DNA from: an uncultured Eubacteriales bacterium
GTDB taxonomy: Bacteria; Bacillota; Clostridia; Christensenellales; UBA1242
Length of the DNA: 22,779 nt
Direction of reading: 5' to 3'
Assembly: GCA_948971535.1 (NCBI GenBank)
Contig: CARFEX010000002.1
Location: 286-23,064, forward strand
This document shows positions 1 to 9,151 of the stretch, piece after piece. Position 1 is the stretch's first letter, and every line of letters starts with the position of its first letter. The notes under the pieces were generated by a model that was not told the origin of the DNA, made no database searches, and saw only the letters and a list, made by a program, of their open reading frames with translations. A program made the translations under genes and the position numbers.

Positions 1-28
1 TTGGGAAGAAAAATAAGAAAGGTTTGTT

Positions 29-2248
29 ATGAAAAAAAAACAAAAACAAAAAATATTAATAGGAATAGGTGTTGTTAGTAGTGGTAGCGTGATAGTGCTA
101 ATTTCTATTGCAGGGCTTATTGCATCAATAACTAAAAAACCATTTATTGCTGCGTTCCAAAATCCACTGCTATATGTCTTAGTACTAATTTTGATTTTAG
201 GAATTATATTGTTTGTTATTTTTGATATTCGAGTACGAGGTTCAAAAAGGGTACTGAAAGTTAATGTTGACTTAGAGAACTCGCATTGGATGGAACCAGA
301 AGAAATCAAAAAGAATAATGGATTTATGGTAACTAAGTTTAGCGAGCTTAACAAAGTCGATGATGGTGTGCCACTTGTAGCAGAACTAAAAAAAAATGAT
401 ATACAGATAGTTTTGAAAAAACCAATACATGTATTAGTAATTGGTGCAACAGGAACAGGTAAGTCTGCTGCTTTTGTCAGTCCTAGTTTGGAAATTTTAA
501 TGCGAACTAAAAGCAAACCATCAATAGTTGTCACTGACCCTAAAGGAGAATTGTATCAAACGCATGCGGAGTCTTTTAAAAAACAAGGTTATAAAGTCAA
601 TGTTATAAACTTATCAGATGTATACCACTCTACTAAATGGAATCCGTTTAATGACATCATTAAGAAAACTGAAGAAATGAAGTATAGCAACGTTGTTCAA
701 AAAAATGGCAAATATTATGTGTCTGGAGTTGAATATTTGACTAATGCGGAAGCTACAAAAGTGTGCAAAGAACGTGCTGTGCAGCTTAAAGATGAAATCT
801 ATGTTGATATTCAAGATTTAGTGTACACAATGTGTCCTGTTGAAAACAAGCAAGACTCAACATGGCAAAAAGGTGCAAGGGATTTGATATTTGCGTTGGT
901 CCTTGCATTTTGGGAAGATTTTAGAGATGGTTATATGCCAAAAGAAAAGTTTAATCTTTATAACTTGTATCGAAATGTATCTGAATACGCAAAAGGTGAA
1001 TGTGAGGACTTAATTGCATACTTTGCTGCACGTGATGAAACAAGTAGAACAAAAGGACTGAGCAATACAGTGCTAGTTTCGACTGATAGAACATTAAGTT
1101 CGTATTTAGGCGATGTCAACCAATATATGAACTGGCTTGCTGATGGTGGAATTGCAGCATTAACAAGTGGCAATGAAATTGAGTTTTCTAATTTTGATGA
1201 AGAACCAAATGTACTGTTTTTGATTGTTCCAGACCAAAAAGAAAATAGATACACATTGGTGACATTATTTATGATACAGATGTATAAAGCATTGGTTGAA
1301 AAAGCAACTCGTAATGAGCAATTAAAAAAGACAAGCAAACAAGAGTTATTAAGAAACGTTTACTTTTTTATGGATGAGTTCGGTAATTTACCAAGAATAC
1401 ATAATATGGATAAAATTGTTACGGTTGGCAGGTCCAGACATATTTATGTTGTTCCTATAATCCAAGATTTTAACCAACTTGAGAATAAATATGGTAAAGA
1501 AGTATCTGCAATAATTAGGAGCAACTGCAATATTCAAGTATTTATTGGCTCTAATGATGAAAACACAAGGAGAATAATATCTGAAAATTGCGGAAAGAAA
1601 AAAGTAAAACAAGTAAGCTATAACGAAAATAAAGATATGTCAGTATCTACTTCTGCACAAAGTGTACCATTAATATATCCGACCGAGCTTGAAAAATTAA
1701 ATGACCCAGATAATGGTATATTGGGGAATATGATTGTTACAACATTAGGAAATTATCCTATTAAAAGCAAAATGACTCCATTGTTTAAAGCCCCACAACA
1801 ATATCAATTGAAAAAGTCAGAGTTTGTGCAAAATGACTTTAATGCGTTTGATGAAAAAAGAAATTTTTATGACATAAGGAAAATTACTACTTTTTTAGCC
1901 AATGATAAAAAAATTGCAGAAGAACAACATGTTGAGCTAGATGAGAATGATGCTTCAGAACAAACAGAGCAAGTTAAACAAGTAGAACAAGTTCAGCAAG
2001 TCGGACAAGCTGAACAAGTTGCAAACGAAAAGGTTTTAAATAAAATTAAGACCTTGAAAGATAAAATATCTAACGAACAATTTGATAATTTAGTTAAAGA
2101 TAATATTGATTTTGAGCGAAAAATAGTGATTTTGGAAGAGTTGATTGAGTTATATAGTAATAATTCGTTATTGGTAGCAGAATTAGTATTCATTAAAAAA
2201 TTTATTCAATACAATTGCTTGCAAATGAGAAAAGCGGTAAAGGAGTGA
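29..2248 (+). CDS. VirD4/TraG-type type IV coupling protein
   Basis: Coupling ATPase of a conjugative type IV secretion system; in this family it brings the relaxase-DNA complex to the membrane channel. The 739-residue protein has two N-terminal membrane segments (about 8-33 and 46-66), Walker A GATGTGKS at 139-146, the coupling-protein motif TDPKGELY at 169-176 and Walker B with MDEFGN at 448-453. These fit the VirD4/TraG/TraD family. The last ~100 residues are outside the ATPase core: an acidic, Gln-rich stretch of six QVx triplets (about 648-665) and then a helical, coiled-coil-like tail. AAAGG at 18-22 supports the ATG start. The stop lies 2 nt before the next gene, so the two are probably translated together. 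The catalytic motifs are intact. The family call is secure; assignment to a particular element family is not possible here. Confidence 0.95.
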   Translation: MKKKQKQKILIGIGVVSSGSVIVLISIAGLIASITKKPFIAAFQNPLLYVLVLILILGIILFVIFDIRVRGSKRVLKVNVDLENSHWMEPEEIKKNNGFMVTKFSELNKVDDGVPLVAELKKNDIQIVLKKPIHVLVIGATGTGKSAAFVSPSLEILMRTKSKPSIVVTDPKGELYQTHAESFKKQGYKVNVINLSDVYHSTKWNPFNDIIKKTEEMKYSNVVQKNGKYYVSGVEYLTNAEATKVCKERAVQLKDEIYVDIQDLVYTMCPVENKQDSTWQKGARDLIFALVLAFWEDFRDGYMPKEKFNLYNLYRNVSEYAKGECEDLIAYFAARDETSRTKGLSNTVLVSTDRTLSSYLGDVNQYMNWLADGGIAALTSGNEIEFSNFDEEPNVLFLIVPDQKENRYTLVTLFMIQMYKALVEKATRNEQLKKTSKQELLRNVYFFMDEFGNLPRIHNMDKIVTVGRSRHIYVVPIIQDFNQLENKYGKEVSAIIRSNCNIQVFIGSNDENTRRIISENCGKKKVKQVSYNENKDMSVSTSAQSVPLIYPTELEKLNDPDNGILGNMIVTTLGNYPIKSKMTPLFKAPQQYQLKKSEFVQNDFNAFDEKRNFYDIRKITTFLANDKKIAEEQHVELDENDASEQTEQVKQVEQVQQVGQAEQVANEKVLNKIKTLKDKISNEQFDNLVKDNIDFERKIVILEELIELYSNNSLLVAELVFIKKFIQYNCLQMRKAVKE
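1970..2023 (+). repeat. Six tandem 9-nt CAAGTNNNN units in coupling-protein tail
   Basis: Six consecutive in-frame 9-nt units begin CAAGT (one begins CAAGC) and encode QVK, QVE, QVQ, QVG, QAE and QVA. The fourth unit is CAAGTCGGA, and close variants of it occur in the small partition gene at 12969-12995 and in the hairpin at 13171-13196. The array lies outside the ATPase core, so it probably tolerates changes in copy number. Confidence 0.8.
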
Positions 2249-2250
2249 GT

Positions 2251-5200
2251 ATGGCAAAATTGAACAAAGTTAAGTCAAAATTTTTAATTGTATTAATGCT
2301 TGTATTTTTTATTCTATTTGCTTTAGTTATGTGTTTTGTGTTATGTGACGATGTGTATGCTGAAGAAATATATATTGGTTATAAAGAGTGGGATAAAGAT
2401 TATTGGAAAAGTAATTTTAGTTGGAAAAATATGCTGAGACCTAAATATACTAGGGTAACGATTTATCGCATTGGTGAAAAAAGATATAGGGCTACAGGGA
2501 ACATTTATATGGCCTATGCAAATGCTGGTGTTGGTTGGTGGGAATTTTCAGTTTTAGTTGATGGCCAAGAAATAATACACGAAGGTAAAGTTAATAGTGC
2601 AGACAGAGACTGGGAATTTTCTGTGGAATTTAATCATTCAGATGTAACTGACTTTTCTGTTAAAACAAAAGTTTTATCTAACTGGTCTGACACAACAGTT
2701 GTACATACATCAAACGAAACTACTATGGCTGCTTATGATAAAGCTGCACCAACAATAAAATTATCGGGTGTACAAGATGGTGAAATTACGAATAAAGATG
2801 TGACTATTGAAGCATCTGATGTTGGGAAGTCGGGACTAAAAGAAATTTTGGTAAATAAAAATAGTTCTGGATATACATCATATTCAAATAACAAAGTTAC
2901 TTTGAGTGAAGATGGTTTTTACAATATCTATGCAAAAGATAATGTAGGTAACGAAAGCAGTAAGTATTCATTTACTTTGGATAAATCAAAGCCAGTTGTG
3001 AAAAGCTATAAATCGTACACTAATGAGGCGTTTGATTTTGAAGTAACTGATATGCTTGATGTTACAATCGAATATAAGTTGAATAACGGAACAATCCGTA
3101 AGGTGAAACAAAAGAAAGTACATATAGATTTAAGTATTGAAAATTATGGCTGTTGGCAATTCAAAGCAACAGATGCAGCAGGGAACACTACAAATTGGGA
3201 AACAATAAATCTTTATAAACGAACAGACTTTCAAAATTTGGAACAAATTAAAAATAGCTATAACTTGCCAACCTGGTATGTGGTTAAATTGCCAGCAAAA
3301 GTTTATTTTGATTGCGCAGGTAACTATAGCTTTGCAAAATATGAGTATGCTTTAGATTTTGCAATAAAAAAAGAGTGGGAATATAGGGTAGTAAATATCG
3401 GAAATGGTAAATGGTCCTATGTCAACGTTGGTAATGAAAGTGTTTCTCAAATTTATGATAACAAAACAATATTAGACAATGCAATTTTGAAATATGCAAA
3501 AAGCTATATTTCAGATAGAAAAATTTTTGATGGCGGTAGCAGTAACTATGACAACCCAACAGATGAAAACGGAATTTCAAGACCTGATGCGCTAATATCA
3601 CAAAATGTTGAGCTGCCAGAGCATTTGTCTAAATACATTGGTTTGCCTAGATTTTTTATTAAACACGACTTTACTTTTGCAAAACCACATGAGGGGGTTG
3701 CTGGCAATAAAAGTTATGTAAAAATCAAATGGATTTCAGATGGCATAATGGCCCAAAATGGTAAAGAAATCAACGTGCCATACAATGCAGAACTAAGAAA
3801 TGTGCTAGAGAGTGAAATGGCTTGGAAACAAGGATATTATTTGGTAACAGAGTATGATGAATGTGGGAATAGCGAACAGTATATTGTTTGTCTTGATGCT
3901 GGAAATCCTACAGTTAGTGCGGAGATATTGTTAGGCAATGGAACAACACAAACAATAACATATGATATAGATTATGTTCAAAGTCATCAAGATGTAATGT
4001 TATACTTATCTTTTGATATGCAGAGTTTTTACGATGCTATTGATGAGTTTATTTTTGTTTATATCGAGGGAAGAAAACTATCTCAAAGATATATTGTTGG
4101 TGATGAACTGCCAGTTCTGTGTTATGAAAACGGTTATTGGGGCAACTATACTGTTACGATTTATGATAGAAGTCTAAACATATTGCAATTTACAATTAGA
4201 ATTGCTGGTGAACCGCCAAAAATCAATCATACATCTACAACAAATGAAACAAAATTTGTTTTGAGTATTGTAAATAATGACACAGGCAATGGCTTGACCA
4301 ATGTTGAATTGTTTAGGGTTACGTATGATGGTGAGTATATAAAACTATTGCAAGATGATTTAGACAATTTGGTGTCGCCAGATGTGTATTCATACACTTT
4401 GAAAAACGGTGGCAAATATGTGTTACGTTTTACAGATATATTTGGTAGAACAGTGGAAACTGAACCTGTCTTTTATATGAAAGGACTGCCAAGCGGAACG
4501 CTTAAGGGCGTAAAAGAAAATGCAACTACAAATAAAGATGTAACATTTGAATATGAAAAAGATTGTGGCATTAATTTATATGTTTTTGAAAATGGAAATT
4601 GGGTAAATGCAGATGAGTTGATGATATTAACTGAAAAAGAATATTTCAACATGATAAGCATTGCAGCAAGTGTTGAAAATAGTAAAATTTACAAGATTTT
4701 CCTATATAAATTAGATGACATGAATTTGTTTGTTGAATATCGGTTTGAAATAGACTGTGTGCCACCAATCATATCGTTAAAGTCAGTGGATGGAAATATT
4801 TTAGAGCAAGGTATTACGACAAATAAAAGTTTCTTTGTGTTTTGGAATGAAAACAATATTAAGGTTTATTATTATAGAGTGAATGACCCTTTAGGCTCAA
4901 TGGGTGAAACGCAATACACAAAAGAAAGTGTTATCACCTTGTATGGTGAATATATATTTACTGCGTATGATGCTGTTGGCAACGTATCTAAAAAATCAAT
5001 TACCCTAGATAATATTGTAGATTATGAAATCGAAGGTAATTATCAAAGATTAGATGATGGCAGCTTAATATCTAAAAACAGACTAAAGTTGACAGTTAAA
5101 GAACGTATTAAACAATTTGAATGCTTTAGCAGTAATGGTATTAATATTGCAAATGGAATGTATATCGATGTGGATGGTACCTACATATTTAGCATTGTCG

Positions 5201-7113
5201 ATATGTTTGACAATGAGATTGAAGTAATTATTATTATTGATAATTTGCCACCAATGCCAATAATTACAACAATAAATGGTGATGTGCTAGAGCAAAACAC
5301 AAAGACAAATCAATCTTTCAAAGTAGAATGTAATGAGGCGAATATTGAAATTTTAGTTACTGATAACAATGGAGTTTATATTAAATACACTGGTGATTAT
5401 ATTGAGAAAGTAGGAATTTATAGTTTTAAGCTGATTGATAGAATGAATAATGCAATGGTGTTTAATATTGTTATTGATAAAAGTGTAGATTTTGTTGTAA
5501 GCGGCAATTATCTTGAGATTGAAGATAAAGTGTATTTATCAAAAAGCACATTGGTTCTAAGTGTGAATGAAGAAATTAAACATTATGAAATAGCTTCTAG
5601 TAAAGGAAATACTTTCGTTTTAGGCGATAAAATCACTATCGAAGATGTGTATATTGTTACTATTGAGGATTTAGCTAGCAATATAACGATTATAACGCTT
5701 GAGATAGACAAAACACCACCAGAGGCTCAAATAAATGCTGAAAATGGTGATGTATTGCAAAAGAACACAATAACAAATAAAAGTTTCCTAGTATTTTGCA
5801 ATGAAGAATTATCCAAAATAAAATATTGCCGAGATAACAAAAATTTTGCAGCTTATACAGGCGAGTTATTGCAAGATGGTGGAAAGTATTATTTTGAAAT
5901 ATCAGACAGAATAGGCAATACAACAAACTTTTGGATAGTAATAGATGGCTTGGTTGAGTATGAAATTAAAGGCAAATATAATGTTTTTGACGGTGTTATT
6001 TATAGTCGGTATGGAGTAATAATTGAGGCAAAAGAAAATATAACTTTTGTGTTGTTAAAGTCAGAGAATGGTAGTATATGCGATTTAGGCGAGAAAATAG
6101 ATAAAGAAGATATTTATACTATATTACTTAAAGATGATAATGGAAATGAAACCACGCTTGAGATAGTTATTGACTACCAAAAGCCAGTTGTTGAACTTGA
6201 TGGCGTGAACAATGAAAATGTGTCAAATAGCAGTGTTACTGTCACAATCCAAGATTGCGAAACAGCCAAGTATCGCAAAAATTCCACAAAGGATTGGATA
6301 GATTTTGTAAGTGGAATGCAATTCGAGGACCACGATTATTACATAATTATAGCTTTAGATAGAGCTGGTAATGAAATACAAGTTGAATTTATAATCGATA
6401 AGGAAGTGGAGGTCGAGCCGTCTATTGATTTATCCGCCGAAAATCGGTATATAACAACAAATACATCCTTTAAGATGAATGAAAATATGTCATCTATACT
6501 GCTAACAAAAGATGGCACTGAAATTGGTTATAATGGCGGTGTAATAAAAGATGTAGGAACATATCAATTAAAATTAACGGATATAGTTGGTAATATGAAA
6601 ATTTTTAATTTTGTGATTTTGCCAGCTGCTGCAAAAGAGTATAAATTAAATATTCCACTAGGTTATAAAGTTATAGTGACTTTGGATGGTACAGTTTATG
6701 ATGCTGTTATAGAGGGACAAGCTGTTTTGACCAAAGATGGCTTATATAATATGAAATTTGTAAGTTCCGATAGCGAGTTTGATATTGAGGTAAGAGTTGA
6801 TACAGTTCCACCAACAGTCAATATTGAAAAACACAAAGACAAAATTATAATAAATAATCCAAGCAAAGATAAGACTACTATTGAATTGTATAAAAATGGT
6901 AGCAAAATAGATTATACTTTAGGCTCTGAAATTAAAGCGGTAGGTGACTACCAATTGAGAATAGTTGATGAGCTAGGAAATGTAAATGAATATGAGTTTT
7001 CATTAAACTATATTAATAGTTTTGGTATAGTTGTTATAGTTTTAGGTATTGCCTTAGCAATTGGAATAGCTGTAATAATTATATTCTCAAGATTAAAACA
7101 AAAGGTTAAGTAA
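2251..7113 (+). CDS. Giant secreted Ig-like repeat protein with C-terminal membrane anchor
   Basis: A 1620-residue surface protein of unknown function. Residues 1-38 form a signal peptide (basic start, long hydrophobic core, probable cleavage after VYA). The body is almost entirely beta-rich Ig-like modules, recognisable by recurring PP/TNKSF starts and GxYxFxxxDxxGN ends. A less repetitive Tyr/Trp-rich region covers about 340-570. The last ~30 residues are one membrane segment followed by FSRLKQKVK, giving an outside-facing protein held in the membrane; no LPxTG sorting motif is visible. The ATG at 2251 is preferred because AAAGGAG (2239-2245) precedes it and it lies just after the coupling-protein stop; an in-frame TTG upstream (2215) has no such site. 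Its place between the coupling protein and channel genes suggests a role in cell-cell contact or the extracellular part of the machine, but this is inference. Confidence 0.85.
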   Translation: MAKLNKVKSKFLIVLMLVFFILFALVMCFVLCDDVYAEEIYIGYKEWDKDYWKSNFSWKNMLRPKYTRVTIYRIGEKRYRATGNIYMAYANAGVGWWEFSVLVDGQEIIHEGKVNSADRDWEFSVEFNHSDVTDFSVKTKVLSNWSDTTVVHTSNETTMAAYDKAAPTIKLSGVQDGEITNKDVTIEASDVGKSGLKEILVNKNSSGYTSYSNNKVTLSEDGFYNIYAKDNVGNESSKYSFTLDKSKPVVKSYKSYTNEAFDFEVTDMLDVTIEYKLNNGTIRKVKQKKVHIDLSIENYGCWQFKATDAAGNTTNWETINLYKRTDFQNLEQIKNSYNLPTWYVVKLPAKVYFDCAGNYSFAKYEYALDFAIKKEWEYRVVNIGNGKWSYVNVGNESVSQIYDNKTILDNAILKYAKSYISDRKIFDGGSSNYDNPTDENGISRPDALISQNVELPEHLSKYIGLPRFFIKHDFTFAKPHEGVAGNKSYVKIKWISDGIMAQNGKEINVPYNAELRNVLESEMAWKQGYYLVTEYDECGNSEQYIVCLDAGNPTVSAEILLGNGTTQTITYDIDYVQSHQDVMLYLSFDMQSFYDAIDEFIFVYIEGRKLSQRYIVGDELPVLCYENGYWGNYTVTIYDRSLNILQFTIRIAGEPPKINHTSTTNETKFVLSIVNNDTGNGLTNVELFRVTYDGEYIKLLQDDLDNLVSPDVYSYTLKNGGKYVLRFTDIFGRTVETEPVFYMKGLPSGTLKGVKENATTNKDVTFEYEKDCGINLYVFENGNWVNADELMILTEKEYFNMISIAASVENSKIYKIFLYKLDDMNLFVEYRFEIDCVPPIISLKSVDGNILEQGITTNKSFFVFWNENNIKVYYYRVNDPLGSMGETQYTKESVITLYGEYIFTAYDAVGNVSKKSITLDNIVDYEIEGNYQRLDDGSLISKNRLKLTVKERIKQFECFSSNGINIANGMYIDVDGTYIFSIVDMFDNEIEVIIIIDNLPPMPIITTINGDVLEQNTKTNQSFKVECNEANIEILVTDNNGVYIKYTGDYIEKVGIYSFKLIDRMNNAMVFNIVIDKSVDFVVSGNYLEIEDKVYLSKSTLVLSVNEEIKHYEIASSKGNTFVLGDKITIEDVYIVTIEDLASNITIITLEIDKTPPEAQINAENGDVLQKNTITNKSFLVFCNEELSKIKYCRDNKNFAAYTGELLQDGGKYYFEISDRIGNTTNFWIVIDGLVEYEIKGKYNVFDGVIYSRYGVIIEAKENITFVLLKSENGSICDLGEKIDKEDIYTILLKDDNGNETTLEIVIDYQKPVVELDGVNNENVSNSSVTVTIQDCETAKYRKNSTKDWIDFVSGMQFEDHDYYIIIALDRAGNEIQVEFIIDKEVEVEPSIDLSAENRYITTNTSFKMNENMSSILLTKDGTEIGYNGGVIKDVGTYQLKLTDIVGNMKIFNFVILPAAAKEYKLNIPLGYKVIVTLDGTVYDAVIEGQAVLTKDGLYNMKFVSSDSEFDIEVRVDTVPPTVNIEKHKDKIIINNPSKDKTTIELYKNGSKIDYTLGSEIKAVGDYQLRIVDELGNVNEYEFSLNYINSFGIVVIVLGIALAIGIAVIIIFSRLKQKVK
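4753..6171 (+). repeat. Three tandem ~155-162 residue double Ig-like modules
   Basis: Protein-level tandem repeats within the giant surface protein: units at 4753-5238 (162 codons), 5239-5706 (156) and 5707-6171 (155). Each starts with D-x-x-PP, has NG(D/N)(I/V)L(E/Q)(Q/K) then TNxSF within the first ~35 residues, a GxYxFxxxDxxxN block ending in an (I/V)D strand, and then a second half with YEIxGxY and a further GxYxxxxxD block. The nucleotide sequences have diverged, so the duplication is old. Confidence 0.75.
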
Positions 7114-7161
7114 TTATCGTTTTGTGTTAATAAAAATAAATTTAAGGAAGGTAAAAAAAGT

Positions 7162-7440
7162 ATGAATGACCAAGTTTTTAAAAGTTTTAGCGATGTGCTA
7201 ACAAAAATGTTTGACAGTATGTTTACACCATTGATTACAATTGCGGTTTCACTGTGTGCGATATGGGGTGTTTATTTGGGCTTTAAATATTGGAGAGCTG
7301 CTGGCGATGAAAACAAGTTAAAGCAAGCAAAATCAGCACTTGTATCGTTTGTAATTGGTATTATAGTTATATTTGCAGTAGCACTTGCAGCACCACTACT
7401 AATTAGTAGTTTGGTAGAATTTATGTCACAATATAATTAA
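7162..7440 (+). CDS. Small two-helix membrane protein, VirB2/TrbC pilin-like
   Basis: A 92-residue protein with two hydrophobic segments (about 22-44 and 58-83) separated by a short charged loop (YWRAAGDENKLKQAK). This size and topology, and its place directly before a VirB6/TrbL-like gene, match the VirB2/TrbC-type small proteins of Gram-positive conjugative elements. Such proteins form or line the extracellular part of the channel in Gram-negative systems; in Gram-positive ones the role is less well known. No clear cleavable signal peptide is visible, as the N-terminal 20 residues are amphipathic. AAGGAAGG at 7144-7151 is the ribosome site. Assignment rests on topology and context, not on a diagnostic motif. 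Confidence 0.65.
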   Translation: MNDQVFKSFSDVLTKMFDSMFTPLITIAVSLCAIWGVYLGFKYWRAAGDENKLKQAKSALVSFVIGIIVIFAVALAAPLLISSLVEFMSQYN

Positions 7441-7460
7441 TGAGTAGAGGTACATAATTT

Positions 7461-9149
7461 ATGGATATTATGTTTAGCAAATTATTTGCAAAATTATTAT
7501 TTTGGCTGTATGAAATGCTAGATACGATATTTGAAATGTTTCAAGTCTTAAGCGGAGTTCAAGGGATTGAAGGCACAAATGGTGAATCAGCACGTTCTTT
7601 GATAGAAATATTTTTGCAAAGTTCTGCAGTTACAAAAGCATTTTTTATACTCGTGTTGTTAAGCATATTTGTTGCAGCGGTATCGATTTGTGTTGCAGTG
7701 GTAAAAAATATTGTGAATTTGAAGGGTGGCGAACGTAAATCGCATGCTACAGTTGTAGGACAAGGGTTTGGGGCAATAGTTATTACTTTTGTGATGGCAT
7801 TAATGATGTTCTTAGGCATAGGTGCATCTAATGTGTTATTAAAAGAGGTATCAAAAGCAACAAGTCCTTCAGAGGGGATTACAATTGCTACAACATTATT
7901 TGATATTAGTGTTGGAAAAATTTATAAAATAGATTATGCGAATGGAACACCTAGACCTAGCATATTAAAAGATGCTAACGGTTACCCGATTTTGGATGAA
8001 AATGGTAATACCATAATGACAGAATTAAGAGACTCTTATGGTAATATTGTTTATGATTATCCGCCACTTTTAGATGAAGCTGGTAACCAAATATATGAAA
8101 CTGGTTGGACAGATAAGGATAATGGACGAAAATTGTTGAATGATAAAGTTAAACAACAAGGATGGAGCAGTTTGGATGTTGATGAAATTTTTGGTGTAAG
8201 ACAAAAAGATTTATTTGTCTTTGAAAATAAAAGTTATGGATATTCAGATGGCAAAGAGCCAATGGTAGAATTACAATCGTTTAATATGTTTGTTGCATAT
8301 TTAGTTGTGTGTATTATGTTAGTTGCTATAATTTGGTCGATGTTATCATTAGTAAAACGAATTTATGACTTAGTCTTGCTGTTCATAGCTCTGCCGCTTG
8401 TATCTGCAACGATACCACTCGATGATGGAGCAAGGTTCAAACAATGGCGAGATAGTGTAATATCTAAAGTCGTATTGGCTTATGGTGTTGTGTTTTCAAT
8501 AAATGTGTTCTTGCTTATTACACCGCTTTTAAATGATATTAACTTTGCTAGTCTTGGCTGGTCAGCATTTTTGGAAAATCTATTCAAAGCATTTATGCTT
8601 ATTGGCGGTGCTTTGTCAATAAACGGCGGACAGTTGTTATTTGCTAGGTTGTTGGGTACAAGTGCAGAGGAATCAAGAGAAATGGCTCACTCTGCTAGAG
8701 CATTGATGATGGGCATGGCCACAGCTGGTGGACTTGCAAAAGGTGCAAAGAATGTTGTGTTCGGTGGTACCAACAAATATGGTAAAAGGCGAGAAGGTAT
8801 TATTCCGTGGGGTTCTAGGCAAGGATATAAAATTGGTAGTAAAGTTGGCGGCGAAAAATTTGAAAACAGCAGAACTGGTAAAGTTATGGGGTGGCTTGGA
8901 AAAGTTAACCGACCTAATCAAACAATGAATGCTTTGTCTGGGAATAATGCAGCAAAAGAAGGCAACAATGCAGTAGCAAATAATGTAGACAATAATGATA
9001 GCAATGATAGTAATACAGCATACACACCTCAAGATAGCAACAATGTTGCAACACAAAGTTCAAAACCACATGAAGGGTTAATTAAGGATATTATTCCAAA
9101 AAACAATGAAAGTAATAGTGATAGTGGTGCTTTCAAAAAAGGAGATTGA
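7461..9149 (+). CDS. VirB6/TrbL-like polytopic conjugation membrane protein
   Basis: A 562-residue membrane component of the mating channel. Hydrophobic segments lie at about 60-82, 101-125, 275-297, 300-320, 336-356 and 373-395, with a hydrophilic loop of ~145 residues between the second and third. The loop has a short degenerate repeat (DANGYPIL, DENGNTIM, DSYGNIVY, DEAGNQIY at 171-212). The later segments include SLVKRIYDLVLLFIALPLVSA-like sequence followed by a DDGARFKQWR loop, resembling the polytopic proteins seen before VirB4 in Firmicutes elements. The C-terminal ~170 residues are hydrophilic, Gly/Ala-rich and then Asn/Ser-rich, and probably cytoplasmic. Its stop overlaps the spacer before the VirB4 start. 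The family call comes from topology and gene order. Confidence 0.75.
   Translation: MDIMFSKLFAKLLFWLYEMLDTIFEMFQVLSGVQGIEGTNGESARSLIEIFLQSSAVTKAFFILVLLSIFVAAVSICVAVVKNIVNLKGGERKSHATVVGQGFGAIVITFVMALMMFLGIGASNVLLKEVSKATSPSEGITIATTLFDISVGKIYKIDYANGTPRPSILKDANGYPILDENGNTIMTELRDSYGNIVYDYPPLLDEAGNQIYETGWTDKDNGRKLLNDKVKQQGWSSLDVDEIFGVRQKDLFVFENKSYGYSDGKEPMVELQSFNMFVAYLVVCIMLVAIIWSMLSLVKRIYDLVLLFIALPLVSATIPLDDGARFKQWRDSVISKVVLAYGVVFSINVFLLITPLLNDINFASLGWSAFLENLFKAFMLIGGALSINGGQLLFARLLGTSAEESREMAHSARALMMGMATAGGLAKGAKNVVFGGTNKYGKRREGIIPWGSRQGYKIGSKVGGEKFENSRTGKVMGWLGKVNRPNQTMNALSGNNAAKEGNNAVANNVDNNDSNDSNTAYTPQDSNNVATQSSKPHEGLIKDIIPKNNESNSDSGAFKKGD
7971..8096 (+). repeat. Short degenerate peptide repeats in the VirB6-like loop
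   Basis: Four octapeptide-like copies of D-x-x-G-x-x-(I/V)-x occur in 42 residues of the large hydrophilic loop (residues 171-178, 179-186, 191-198 and 205-212). They resemble the GN-containing turn repeats of secreted wall-binding or Rhs-like proteins, but are too few to assign to a family. Confidence 0.6.
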
Positions 9150-9151
9150 CT

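Noticed and set aside
2..16. Possible last codons (W-E-E-K-stop) of a gene upstream of the coupling protein
   Set aside because: It fits an operon, but four codons at the window edge cannot support a feature.
8728..8928. A + strand open frame inside the VirB6-like gene
   Set aside because: It lies fully inside a convincing gene in another frame and has no ribosome site or recognisable family.
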